From DASXKD01 sp963734725 (GTDB lineage: Bacteria; Actinomycetota; Actinomycetes; Streptosporangiales; Streptosporangiaceae): DNA of 64,000 nt. The translations under genes and the position numbers were made by a program. The first letter of the stretch is position 1, and every line of letters begins with the position of its first letter. A model generated the notes under the pieces. The model was given only the letters and a program-made list of their open reading frames with translations, was not told where the DNA came from and did not search any database. Below, piece by piece: positions 16,669 through 25,168 of this stretch. Location of the stretch: positions 92,568-156,567 of the forward strand of contig CAVTIX010000010.1 in NCBI GenBank assembly GCA_963734725.1, written 5' to 3'.

Positions 16669-17148
16669 ATGCCCGGTTCGCCAGATCACGAGGTGAGGTG
16701 CCCCTCGCCGCGCCTGTGGCGGATGCGCTGCGCCGAAGTGATCGCGGCCGGCGCCGCGGTGGCGGTCGTCGCGGGCGCGGCGGCCGGGCTGACGCTCGGG
16801 ACAGTGGCTGCGGTGATCGCGGTGGCCGTGGTGATCGCCGGCTCGCTGGCGGCGCTCTGGTTCGCGCGCAACCGGTTCCGTTCCTGGGTCTACCAGGAAC
16901 GGGACGAGGACCTCATCGTCGAGCGCGGGGTGCTGATCCGCCGGCTGTCCGTGGTCCCCTACGGGCGGATGCAGTTCGTCAACGTCAGCGCGGGCCCCGT
17001 CGACCGGGTGTTTCGGCTGGCCACGGTGAAACTGCACACGGCGGCCGCGGCCAGCGACGCCCGCATCCCCGGCCTGGAGCGCGACGAGGCAGCGCGGTTG
17101 CGGGACCGCCTGGCCGCCCTGGGCGAGGCCAAGGCCGCAGGCCTGTGA
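16669..17148 (+). CDS. PH-domain membrane protein (YdbS-like)
   Basis: 159 residues. Two hydrophobic helices (VIAAGAAVAVVAGAAAGLTL and VAAVIAVAVVIAGSLAALW) are followed by a bacterial PH (bPH2) domain beginning FRSWVYQERDEDLIVERGVL and including RRLSVVPYGRMQFVNVSAGP and VDRVFRLATVKLHTAAA. The larger PH-domain gene follows in the same direction; the YdbS/YdbT pair is known from Bacillus, where it is linked to membrane and antibiotic stress, so the two probably form a membrane complex. A dispersed repeat separates the two genes. Confidence 0.88.
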   Translation: MPGSPDHEVRCPSPRLWRMRCAEVIAAGAAVAVVAGAAAGLTLGTVAAVIAVAVVIAGSLAALWFARNRFRSWVYQERDEDLIVERGVLIRRLSVVPYGRMQFVNVSAGPVDRVFRLATVKLHTAAAASDARIPGLERDEAARLRDRLAALGEAKAAGL

Positions 17149-17232
17149 GGGATTCGGAGCGAGGCACGCCGCAGCCGCCGGACTTCGAGGGAAGTAGCGG
17201 GCCGAGGCCACCTGGTGTTGAGAGGGGTGGCG

Positions 17233-17400
17233 CGCCGCAGCCGCCGGGCCGAACGCCGCATGGCCACTACGGCCTTGCGGCGTCCCGGCGCCGAGACTCT
17301 GCTAGCCCGGGGGACACCCCCGAACCCCCAACGTGCCTCCCGAAGCCAGCGACCTGCTTGCTAGCGCGCCTCCGGCACGACGTCCCGCGAGGGAGGCCAT
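17233..17400 (-). repeat. Dispersed intergenic repeat, copy 2 (inverted relative to copy 1)
   Basis: Read on the minus strand, this shares a 17-base block at its start, an 18-base block (17335-17352) and a 30-base block (17233-17262) with 5777-5888. A further 15-base piece of the last block (CGCCGCAGCCGCCGG) recurs at 17167-17181. The element ends exactly at the ATG of the next gene and supplies its GAGGGAGG ribosome-binding sequence. Confidence 0.75.
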
Positions 17401-18802
17401 GAACGATGGCTGGCGGCGGCTGCATCCGCTGTCGCCGCTGGTGCGCTCCGGCCGGGCGGTGCTCGCGGTGCTGGCCCTGGCCGGGCTGTCCTCCTCGGGA
17501 GTCATCGGCAACGGCGCCGGGACCCGCTGGTGGGACCTGGCGCTGGTAGTGCTGGTCGCGGGCGGAGCGGTCGTCAACTGGCTGGTCACCCGGTGGAAGG
17601 TGGACGGGGTCACCCTGCGCATCGAGACCGGGCTGCTCCGCCGGGACTCGCGGCAACTGCCGATCGCCCGCATCCAGGCCGTCGACCTGGTGCGCCCGTT
17701 CTTCGCCCGGATGCTCGGCCTGGCCGAACTGCGCGTCCGGCTGGCCGGCTCCGGCGACGCCGACGGGCGGCTGGCCTACCTCACCGAACAGGCTGCCGAG
17801 ACGCTCCGGGCCCGCCTGCTCGCGGCCCACCATGGCCTGGATCCCGCCACCCCCGAACCGGCGGAACGCGTGGTCACCTCGGTGCCCACCGGGCGCCTGG
17901 CGGGCTCGGCGCTGCTGCCCGCCGCGCTGCTGGCCGCCGCGGCCGTCGCCGTGGGCGCGGTGACCGCCAGCCTGGTGCCCGGCGGCCTGCTTGCGATCGG
18001 CGCCCCGCTGGTGTGGTGGCTGATCATCTGCGGCACGATCGCCTGGCGGCGGGTCTCCACCCAGTACGCGTTCACCGTCGCCGTCTCCCCGGACGGCGTG
18101 CGGATCCGGCGCGGATTGCTCGGCACGGTGGCCGAGACCATCCCGGTGCCGCGGATCCAGGCGGTACGGATGATCGAGCCGCTGTTGTGGCGGCCGCTGC
18201 GCTGGCGCCGCCTCGAGGTCAACGTGGCGGGCCACCTCGGCCGTGACCATCCGGAGGGCAGCGGGGCGGTGCGGAAGGCCCTGCTGCCGGTGGGCGGCCC
18301 AGACGAGGCGAGGCGGCTGCTGGCCATCGCGCTGCCCGCCGCGGCCAACTGGCCCGCGCTCCGCAAGCCGCCGCGGCGTGCCTGGTGGAAGGCGCCGCTG
18401 AGCTACCACTTCCTCGCGGCCGGGCATGACGGCACGCTGGCCGTGGCCGTCGTTGGGCGGCTGCGCCGGGAGACGACCTGGGTGCCGCTGGCCAAGGCGC
18501 AGAGCGTGCGGCTGGTGCAGGGCCCGCTGCAGCGGCGCCTCGGGCTGGCCACGGTGCATCTCGATGCCGCGGGCAGGCGCGTCCGCGCCGAGTTCCGGGA
18601 ACGCCGGCAGGAAGAGGCCAGGTCCCTGGTCGATCAGCTGGCCGCGCTCAGCCGCAGCGCCCGCAGGCAGGCGTCGCTGGCGGCGGCCGGGCCGCCGGCG
18701 CTGCCCCCGGCGAGCGGCCAGGGCCCCGCGGCCCCGGCAGGCGACGCCGGTCAGGCGGCGAGCGTGGCGTCGCCGGTGAACGCGTCCCAGAGCGAGGCGT
18801 AG
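17399..18802 (+). CDS. PH-domain membrane protein (YdbT-like), large partner
   Basis: 467 residues with three bacterial PH domains, each built around a recognisable strand pattern: LRIETGLLRRDSRQLPIARI followed by QAVDLVRPFFARMLGLAELR; VRIRRGLLGTVAETIPVPRI; and RRETTWVPLAKAQSVRLVQG. Between them are pairs of transmembrane helices (ALVVLVAGGAVVNWLV, LLPAALLAAAAVAVGAV, LLAIGAPLVWWLIICGTIAW). Length agrees with YdbT. It likely forms a complex with the preceding small PH protein at the membrane. The ATG at 17399 has GGGAGG five bases upstream, inside the repeat. Its 3' end overlaps the convergent ABC transporter gene by 52 bases. Confidence 0.9.
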   Translation: MNDGWRRLHPLSPLVRSGRAVLAVLALAGLSSSGVIGNGAGTRWWDLALVVLVAGGAVVNWLVTRWKVDGVTLRIETGLLRRDSRQLPIARIQAVDLVRPFFARMLGLAELRVRLAGSGDADGRLAYLTEQAAETLRARLLAAHHGLDPATPEPAERVVTSVPTGRLAGSALLPAALLAAAAVAVGAVTASLVPGGLLAIGAPLVWWLIICGTIAWRRVSTQYAFTVAVSPDGVRIRRGLLGTVAETIPVPRIQAVRMIEPLLWRPLRWRRLEVNVAGHLGRDHPEGSGAVRKALLPVGGPDEARRLLAIALPAAANWPALRKPPRRAWWKAPLSYHFLAAGHDGTLAVAVVGRLRRETTWVPLAKAQSVRLVQGPLQRRLGLATVHLDAAGRRVRAEFRERRQEEARSLVDQLAALSRSARRQASLAAAGPPALPPASGQGPAAPAGDAGQAASVASPVNASQSEA

Positions 18803-21800
18803 GTACCGCCCGCCGCGAGCAGCTCCTCGTGCGTCCCGGACTCAACGATCTGACCCTGATCGAGCACCACGATCCGGTCGGCGCGTGCGGCGGTGGTGAG
18901 CCGGTGCGCCACCACCAGCGTGGTCCGCGCGGCCTCCAACCGCTCGGCGGCGCGGGCCACGGCCGCCTCGCTGACCAGGTCCAGCGCGGCGGTCGCCTCG
19001 TCGAGCAGCAGGATGTCCGGATCGACCAGATAGGCACGGGCCAGCGCGATGAGCTGGCGCTGCCCGGCGGACAGGTTGCGCCCGCGCTCGGCGACCTCAT
19101 GGTCGAAACCACCGGGCAGGCGGCTGATCATGTCCATTGCGCCGACGGCGCTGGCCGCCGCCCGGATGTCGGCATCGCTGGCCTCCGGCCTGCCGTAGGC
19201 GATCGCTTCGCTTACCGTGCCCGCGAACAGGAACGCCTCCTGCGGGACCACGCCCAGCCGGTGCCGGTAGCTGGCCAGGTCCAGGTCCCGGACGTCGGCG
19301 CCGTCCACCAGGACCCGGCCGCCGGTCACGTCGTAGTACCGCGCGACCAGCTTGACCAGGGTGGACTTGCCCGCCCCGGTCTGCCCCACGAGCGCCACGG
19401 TCTCGCCGGGCGCCACGGTCAGGCTGACCCCGGCGAGGGCCTGTTTCCCGGCGCCCAGGTAGCTGAAATGGACATCCTGCAATTCGATGCGGGCCCGGCC
19501 GCGCGGGGCCGGCCGGGGATGCGCGGCCTGCGGGGTCGAGGTCGGGGTGTGCAGCAGTTCGCGGATCCGGCGCACGCCCACCGCGGCCTGCTGGTACCCG
19601 TCGAACACCTGGGAGATCTGCTGCACCGGCGAGAACAGCATGTCGATGTAGAGCAGGTAAGCGATGAGCGCACCCGCGGTCAGCGCGCCGCTGCTCATCT
19701 GGCCCGCCGCGACCAGCAGCACCAGGGCGCTGGCCAGGATGGACAGGGACTGCACGAACGGGAAGTACAGCGCGATGTAGCGCTGCGCCCGCAGCCGGGA
19801 CCTGCGGTAGGCGTCGCTGCGCCCGGCGAACCGCTCCAGGTTGCGCTCCTCGCGGCGGTAGGCCTGGGAGACGCGCAGGCCGGCCACGTTCTCCTGCAGG
19901 TCGGCGTTGACCGCGCTGACCTTCTCCCGCGCGTCCTGGTAGGCCACGGACGCCTTGCTGCGGAACACCACCGTGGCCGCGATCGCCACCGGCATGATCG
20001 CCAGCACGGTCAGCCCCAGGGCCAGGTTGATGACCAGCAGCGCGGCCATCACCCCCACGATCAGCAGCACCGAATTCACCATGGTGATGAGGCCGGTCTG
20101 CAGGAATGAGGAGAGCGCCTCCACGTCGGTGGTCATCCGGGTCATGATGCGGCCGGACAGCTCACGCTCGTAATAGTCGAGCCCGAGCCGCTGCAGGTGC
20201 GCGAAGATCTTCACGCGCAGCGTGTAGAGCAGCCGCTCGCCGGTCCGGCCCACCACGGTGGTCTGCACCGCGTTGATCACCCAGTCGGCGCCGGTGATCA
20301 GCAGCGCCGCCAGCGACACGGCCCCAATGACCGCCACCGCCCCGGTCTCTATGCCGTGGTCGATGCCGCCCCGGACCAGGGCCGGCATGGCCAGGCTGGC
20401 CAGGGCGTCCAGCCCGTCGAGCACCAGGCCCACGGCGAACGCGATGAGGAACGGACGCAGCAGCCGGCGCAGCGTGAAGTGCGGGTCGGGCGCGCGCGCC
20501 GCGGCGGTGTCCACCCCCGGCGTCTCCGTTGCGGGCGGCAGGGCATCGACCTGGGCCAGCAGTTCCGGGGAGGCGGGTATCCCGGCGAGGAAGCTGCCCG
20601 AGGCATTGGCGCCGAGCCTGCCGGACGTGGACCTGGCCGGCGCCGGGGCCGCGGGTTCTCTGGCGGCGGCGCCCGTCACGGCCGCTGCGGGCGGGGCCAC
20701 GGGTTCCCCGGCGGCCGGCCTCAGGACGGTTGCGGCGGGCCGGACCGGCGCTGCGCCGTCCGGGTCTTGCTCCGCAGGATCGTCTTGATAAAAGCCAAGC
20801 TCGCCGGCGTCGATGCCTTCCGCGTCGTCGCCCGGGCCTGCCAGCAGCAGCCGGTAGAGCGGGCAGTCCGCCAGCAACTCCTCATGGGTTCCCTCGGCGA
20901 CCAGCTGGCCCTCGTCGAGCACCGCGATGCGGTCCGCGAGCCGCAGCGTGGACCGGCGGTGCGCGATCAGCAGCGTGGTCCGGCCCCGCATCACCCGGCG
21001 CAGCGTCTGGTGGATATCGGCCTCGACCCGCGGGTCCACGGCGGAGGTGGCATCGTCCAGCACCAGGATCCGGGGGTCGGTGAGCAGCGCGCGGGCCAGC
21101 GCGACCCGCTGCCGCTGGCCGCCGGACAGGGTGAGCCCCTGCTCGCCCACCACGGTGTCGTACCCCTGGGGCAGGTCGGCGATGAACTCGTGGGCCTCGG
21201 CCGCCCGGGCCGCGGCCATGACCTGCTCCCTGGTTGCGTCCGGCTGGCCGAAGGCGATGTTTTCAGCGACGCTGTCGGAGAACAGGAAGGTGTCCTCCAG
21301 CACCAGCCCGATCGCCGCGCGCAGCGAGTCCTGGGTGAGGTCCCTGACGTTGTGACCGCCGACCCTGACCTGGCCGCTGCCCACCTCGTAGAAGCGGGGG
21401 AGCAGCAGCGAGATCGTGGACTTGCCAGAGCCCGCGGTGCCGACCACAGCCAGCGTCTCGCCCGGCGCCACCCGCAGCGACAGGCCGCGCAGCACCGGCT
21501 GCGACGGCAGGTAGCCGAACCAGACGTCATCGAACTCCACGCCCGGGGTCTGCGGCGGCAGCGCCGCGGCGCCGGGCCGGTCGGTGACCACCGGACGGGC
21601 GTCGACCACCTCGAACACCCGGATCACGCTGGCCCGGGCCTCCTGCCCCAGCGTCACGAGCATTGCCAGGGACCGGACCGGCCAGACCATCGCCATCAGG
21701 TAGGAGGAGAAGGCCAGGAACGTGCCGAGCGTGATCCACCCGTTCAGGGCCATCCAGCCGCCCAGCGCCAGCACCCCGACCTGGCCGAGCGCGGGGACCG

Positions 21801-22623
21801 CCTGGAGGGCCGGGTTGTACTTGGCCATCAGGCGCACCGTGCGCACCCGGGCGCCGTACAGCGCGGAGCTGGCGCCTTCGAGCCGCTCTATCTCCTGCGT
21901 TTCCTGCCCGAACCCCTTCACCACGCGCACGCCGGTCACCGCGGCCTCGACCACCTCCGCCACGGCCGCCGCGCGCTGCTGCGCGTCCCAGCTCGCGGGG
22001 AACAGGTTGCGCCGGGATCGCAGCGAGATGAACCACAAGCTGGGCGCGACGGCGAGCGCCACCAGGGTGAGCACCGGCGACAGTATCGCCATGGCGATCA
22101 GCGAGCCGGCGAACAGGACCGCGTTGCCCATCAGCATCGGCACCATGGACAGCAGGCTCTGCACCATCGTGATGTCGGAGATCGAGCGGCTCACGATCTG
22201 GCCGGTGTGCAGTTCGTCCTGGCGGGTGCCGTCCAGGCGGGACAGCGAGCCAAGAATCTCCGTGCGCAGGTCGTGCTGCACGTCGAGGGAGAGCTGGCCG
22301 GCCCGGTAGCGCCGCAGGTACAGCGCGCCGAAGTTGGCCAGCGCCGCGGCGAGCAAGGCCACCGCCAGCGGCCAGATGGCGGCCCCCGCCGTGGTGGTAA
22401 GGCTGTCCACGATGTTGCGCTGGATCAGCGGGATGGCGATCCCGACCGCGCTGACCACCAGAGTGCCGCTCACGGCGAGGATCACATTGCGCGGGTACCG
22501 CCAGCAGTACCCGGCCAGCCGCGCGATCCAGCCGCGCCCGCGGGCCGTGGCGCGCCGCGCGCTGGCTGGTTCCCGCGCGCGCTCAGTGGTCGTGTCTTGG
22601 TCTCTGTTCTCCGGTGTCTTCAT
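18751..22623 (-). CDS. ABC exporter, two fused TMD-NBD halves
   Basis: About 1,290 residues in the order TMD1-NBD1-linker-TMD2-NBD2. NBD1 has Walker A GTAGSGKST, signature LSGGQRQRVALARALL and Walker B ILVLDDATS with Asp where the catalytic Glu is expected. NBD2 has GQTGAGKST, LSAGQRQLIALARAY and ILLLDEATA with the normal Glu. One degenerate and one consensus ATP site is typical of heterodimeric exporters, here on one chain joined by a Pro/Ala linker of roughly 140 residues. It probably exports drugs or lipids. The start is uncertain: an ATG at 22662 would add 13 residues. VKOR and thioredoxin-like genes lie upstream on the same strand. Confidence 0.92.
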   Translation of the reverse strand: MKTPENRDQDTTTERAREPASARRATARGRGWIARLAGYCWRYPRNVILAVSGTLVVSAVGIAIPLIQRNIVDSLTTTAGAAIWPLAVALLAAALANFGALYLRRYRAGQLSLDVQHDLRTEILGSLSRLDGTRQDELHTGQIVSRSISDITMVQSLLSMVPMLMGNAVLFAGSLIAMAILSPVLTLVALAVAPSLWFISLRSRRNLFPASWDAQQRAAAVAEVVEAAVTGVRVVKGFGQETQEIERLEGASSALYGARVRTVRLMAKYNPALQAVPALGQVGVLALGGWMALNGWITLGTFLAFSSYLMAMVWPVRSLAMLVTLGQEARASVIRVFEVVDARPVVTDRPGAAALPPQTPGVEFDDVWFGYLPSQPVLRGLSLRVAPGETLAVVGTAGSGKSTISLLLPRFYEVGSGQVRVGGHNVRDLTQDSLRAAIGLVLEDTFLFSDSVAENIAFGQPDATREQVMAAARAAEAHEFIADLPQGYDTVVGEQGLTLSGGQRQRVALARALLTDPRILVLDDATSAVDPRVEADIHQTLRRVMRGRTTLLIAHRRSTLRLADRIAVLDEGQLVAEGTHEELLADCPLYRLLLAGPGDDAEGIDAGELGFYQDDPAEQDPDGAAPVRPAATVLRPAAGEPVAPPAAAVTGAAAREPAAPAPARSTSGRLGANASGSFLAGIPASPELLAQVDALPPATETPGVDTAAARAPDPHFTLRRLLRPFLIAFAVGLVLDGLDALASLAMPALVRGGIDHGIETGAVAVIGAVSLAALLITGADWVINAVQTTVVGRTGERLLYTLRVKIFAHLQRLGLDYYERELSGRIMTRMTTDVEALSSFLQTGLITMVNSVLLIVGVMAALLVINLALGLTVLAIMPVAIAATVVFRSKASVAYQDAREKVSAVNADLQENVAGLRVSQAYRREERNLERFAGRSDAYRRSRLRAQRYIALYFPFVQSLSILASALVLLVAAGQMSSGALTAGALIAYLLYIDMLFSPVQQISQVFDGYQQAAVGVRRIRELLHTPTSTPQAAHPRPAPRGRARIELQDVHFSYLGAGKQALAGVSLTVAPGETVALVGQTGAGKSTLVKLVARYYDVTGGRVLVDGADVRDLDLASYRHRLGVVPQEAFLFAGTVSEAIAYGRPEASDADIRAAASAVGAMDMISRLPGGFDHEVAERGRNLSAGQRQLIALARAYLVDPDILLLDEATAALDLVSEAAVARAAERLEAARTTLVVAHRLTTAARADRIVVLDQGQIVESGTHEELLAAGGTYASLWDAFTGDATLAA

Positions 22624-22686
22624 AGCTCCACGGAGCACAAACGTTTTCGCGGCGGGCGGCATTTCCGCGGCCGCGCGTTCCCGGCG

Positions 22687-23364
22687 TCAGGCGCGCGTGG
22701 GCGCCTTGGCCGCGCCGTACCCGGCCGCGGCGCCGAACACGATCAGCACGAACAAGGCGAAAGTGATCACGTGAACACTGGTGCACCACAGGCAGATCGC
22801 GCCGATGGAGAAAAGCTCCGCGTAGATCAGGTAGAGCACGAACAGGATGCCGACCACCATGGCGCCGACGCGCGCCCAGCGGAGCGGCGGCCAGGTAATC
22901 CGCCATGCCCAAGGGGAGTTGACGACCGCCAGGAACACGTAGAAGGCCAGCCCGAGCACGGCGACCGGGATGCCGAACGCGTACGATTCCGGGCTCGTGG
23001 TCACCTTCTCACAGTTGATCGTGCTGGTCGCCGGGCAGGCGAGCGTCACCGAGGTGTTGAAGTGGGCGATCGTCAGGTAGATGGAAGCCCCAAGGCCGCC
23101 GAGCGACAGGATCCAGGTGGTGAGCTGGAACCACAGCGGCGGCGCCGCGGGCTGTTCCTCCGCGACAGCGGCGGCCTTGACCGGCGCCGCCGTCCGCGCA
23201 GGCGCCGGCCGGCCGTTCCCGGCGCGCCCGCCGCCGGGGCGGTTGCCCGGCCGCGGCCCTGTGGTGGTGCTTGCTTCCGGCCGTCCGCCGCGGGTGCCCT
23301 TGTCCCGGGACTTGGCGCCGCCGCTGGCCGGCCTGGCCGTGGCGCCCGGCTTGCGGGTGGCCAT
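22687..23364 (-). CDS. Vitamin K epoxide reductase (VKOR) family protein
   Basis: 225 residues. A basic Pro/Gly-rich N-terminus of about 75 residues precedes a four- or five-helix membrane core. The four conserved cysteines are Cys110, Cys118, Cys191 and Cys194 (active-site CLWC). Bacterial VKOR replaces DsbB: it passes electrons from an extracytoplasmic thioredoxin-like protein to menaquinone. The upstream gene encodes such a partner and the two overlap as ATGA, so they form a disulphide-generating pair for secreted proteins. Confidence 0.93.
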   Translation of the reverse strand: MATRKPGATARPASGGAKSRDKGTRGGRPEASTTTGPRPGNRPGGGRAGNGRPAPARTAAPVKAAAVAEEQPAAPPLWFQLTTWILSLGGLGASIYLTIAHFNTSVTLACPATSTINCEKVTTSPESYAFGIPVAVLGLAFYVFLAVVNSPWAWRITWPPLRWARVGAMVVGILFVLYLIYAELFSIGAICLWCTSVHVITFALFVLIVFGAAAGYGAAKAPTRA

Positions 23365-24266
23365 CAGAGCCCGCTCTTCACGGCGGTGACCGCTGCCGAG
23401 TTGCAGACGTTAGCGGGCTGGTTGTTGGTCATCTGGCAGATGGCGCCGGTGATGTAGTTGGCCGCGCCGAGCACGCTCTGCGAGACCGGCGACGTCGGGT
23501 CCTTCAGCGCGGCGGCGATCTGGCTCCACGACTTGCCCTGCAGGGCCGCGGCGTCGTAGATGGGGCCCTTCATCACCTGCTTGTTGCTGAAGACGATGAA
23601 CGGGTAGCCACGGGTGTTCGGGTCGGGCTCGTACTTCGCCCAGATCGCGTTCTGCGCCTGCGTCGGGCTCTGCAGCGGGGCTTTGCTGACGGTCGTGGTC
23701 TCCACCGGGGTGAAGGCCAGGTAGGGGCTGTGATAGCCGGACTTGTAGAACGTCAGCGTCGCGGTGTTGGGGTTGACGTCTGTGGACGAGGAGTGGATGC
23801 CGTGCAGCGGGGTGGATAGTGTGCCGAACCGGCTCAGCGCGACCGCCATGGACCAGCGCATGGCCGCGCAGTACGGGCAGTACTCGGCGCCGATGTAGAG
23901 CATCTCTGGCTTGCCGCCGGAGGTCAGCGCCGCGCCCGAGCCGGGGGTGAACGGCGGCTTCCCCTGGGTGAACGTGGGCACCGCGCCCTTGCCGACCTTG
24001 TCCAGCGTGGCGGCCGGCACCCCGGTGACCTGGCTGGCCACGCTGGCCGGGAGCGCGGTGCCGGTGCTCGAGGAGTTGCCCGAGCTGGACGGGGAGCCCT
24101 GGCTGAGTTTGACGATGATGAAGGCGAGGACGATCACCAGGACGACGATCGTGCTGCCACCCGTGATCAGAATCCGGTTGCGCCGCTCGGCCTTGCGCGC
24201 CGCCTCACGCTGCGCCGCGATCTTCTCGCGGGCGCTTTGCTGCTTGATCCTGCTCGCCTTGCCCAT
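23364..24266 (-). CDS. DUF929 thioredoxin-like membrane-anchored protein
   Basis: 300 residues: a basic cytosolic start, one membrane segment (ITGGSTIVVLVIVLAFIIV, residues 35-53), a Ser/Thr linker and an extracytoplasmic thioredoxin-like domain with EYCPYCAAMRW (Cys130, Cys133), then an NKQVMKGPIYD segment. DUF929 proteins resemble DsbA/DsbG-like folds. The ATGA overlap with the VKOR gene indicates that this is its redox partner, oxidising exported proteins. A likely -10 (TACGAT) and GAGGACAG Shine-Dalgarno sequence precede it. Confidence 0.88.
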   Translation of the reverse strand: MGKASRIKQQSAREKIAAQREAARKAERRNRILITGGSTIVVLVIVLAFIIVKLSQGSPSSSGNSSSTGTALPASVASQVTGVPAATLDKVGKGAVPTFTQGKPPFTPGSGAALTSGGKPEMLYIGAEYCPYCAAMRWSMAVALSRFGTLSTPLHGIHSSSTDVNPNTATLTFYKSGYHSPYLAFTPVETTTVSKAPLQSPTQAQNAIWAKYEPDPNTRGYPFIVFSNKQVMKGPIYDAAALQGKSWSQIAAALKDPTSPVSQSVLGAANYITGAICQMTNNQPANVCNSAAVTAVKSGL

Positions 24267-24391
24267 CGCCTGTCCTCAAAAAGGTCCATTGAAACCCCCG
24301 GCCGCCCCCTATCGTAGGCGAACCACGGCCGGGTTTGAGCTTCGCCGCCAGGCCAGTCATGTACGGGGGATCACGGTTGTCCTGGTCCCGG

Positions 24392-24934
24392 TCAGTGGCC
24401 GAACACCGGGATAAGCAGTGCGCGGGCGATGGTGTGGAAGCGGAGGTTGAACCCGGCAACTGCGGGTGAGACGTTGGCGTCCACGCCCTGGCTGGCCAGG
24501 TCGTCCACGTCGAGCGCGTGCACGGCGAACACGTACCGGTGTGTTTCGCCCGCGGGGGGCGCGGCCCCGCCGAACGCCTTGACGCCGTAGTCGTTGCGCA
24601 CGCAGAACGCCCCGGCGGGCAGCCCGGAAAGGTCACCGCTGACCGCGCCAGTGGCCAGTTCGGTGACCGAGACGGGCACATCCAGCAGCACCAGGTGCCA
24701 GAAGCCGGATCCGGTGGGGGCGTCGGGGTCGTAGCAGGTGACTGCGAAGCTCTTGGCCTCCGCGGGGAAGCCGCGCCAGCTCAGCTGCGGGGAAATGTTC
24801 TGCCCGGTCATGCCGAAGCCGTCGAACACCTGGGCATCGGACATCTGCTGCCCTTCGGCCACGTCAGTGCTCTCCAGCGTGAACGAGGGAACAGACGGCA
24901 TGAAGTCGTAAGGCAATGGCGCGCGCGCGGTCAT
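24392..24934 (-). CDS. YbhB/YbcL (PEBP) family protein
   Basis: 180 residues. PEBP signatures: DGFGMTGQNISPQLSWRGFP near residue 40, then DPDAPTGSGFWHLVLLDVP and a VRNDYG-FGGAAPP segment, matching the phosphatidylethanolamine-binding/Raf kinase inhibitor-like family found in most bacteria. The physiological ligand is unknown. No signal peptide, so cytosolic. It lies 125 bases upstream of the DUF929 gene on the same strand and is divergent from the propeller gene. Confidence 0.92.
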   Translation of the reverse strand: MTARAPLPYDFMPSVPSFTLESTDVAEGQQMSDAQVFDGFGMTGQNISPQLSWRGFPAEAKSFAVTCYDPDAPTGSGFWHLVLLDVPVSVTELATGAVSGDLSGLPAGAFCVRNDYGVKAFGGAAPPAGETHRYVFAVHALDVDDLASQGVDANVSPAVAGFNLRFHTIARALLIPVFGH

Positions 24935-25168
24935 AGCTCATCTCCATCGGTCGATCCGTCAGGCCGCCGGTCCTGCTCGTCTGGCCTTGCCCGGCGTGGC
25001 CACGCCTACGCTATCCACCGCCGCGCCTGGCACGGGCGGCAAACCGTGTCACACGCCAGGGCCGCCCCATAATGCTCCAGCCAGCTCTCAGGTGGCCACG
25101 CTACCGTGGTCCGCGGCAGGGATTCGAGACAGAGCTACGGCAGCCCGGGAAAGGCGCGGGGCGAAGTC

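Noticed and set aside
20197..23457. Open frame of 1,086 codons on the plus strand, antisense to the ABC exporter and VKOR genes
   Set aside because: Its composition is Arg/Gly/His-rich, it mirrors the third-position GC bias of the genes opposite, and those genes have full catalytic motifs.
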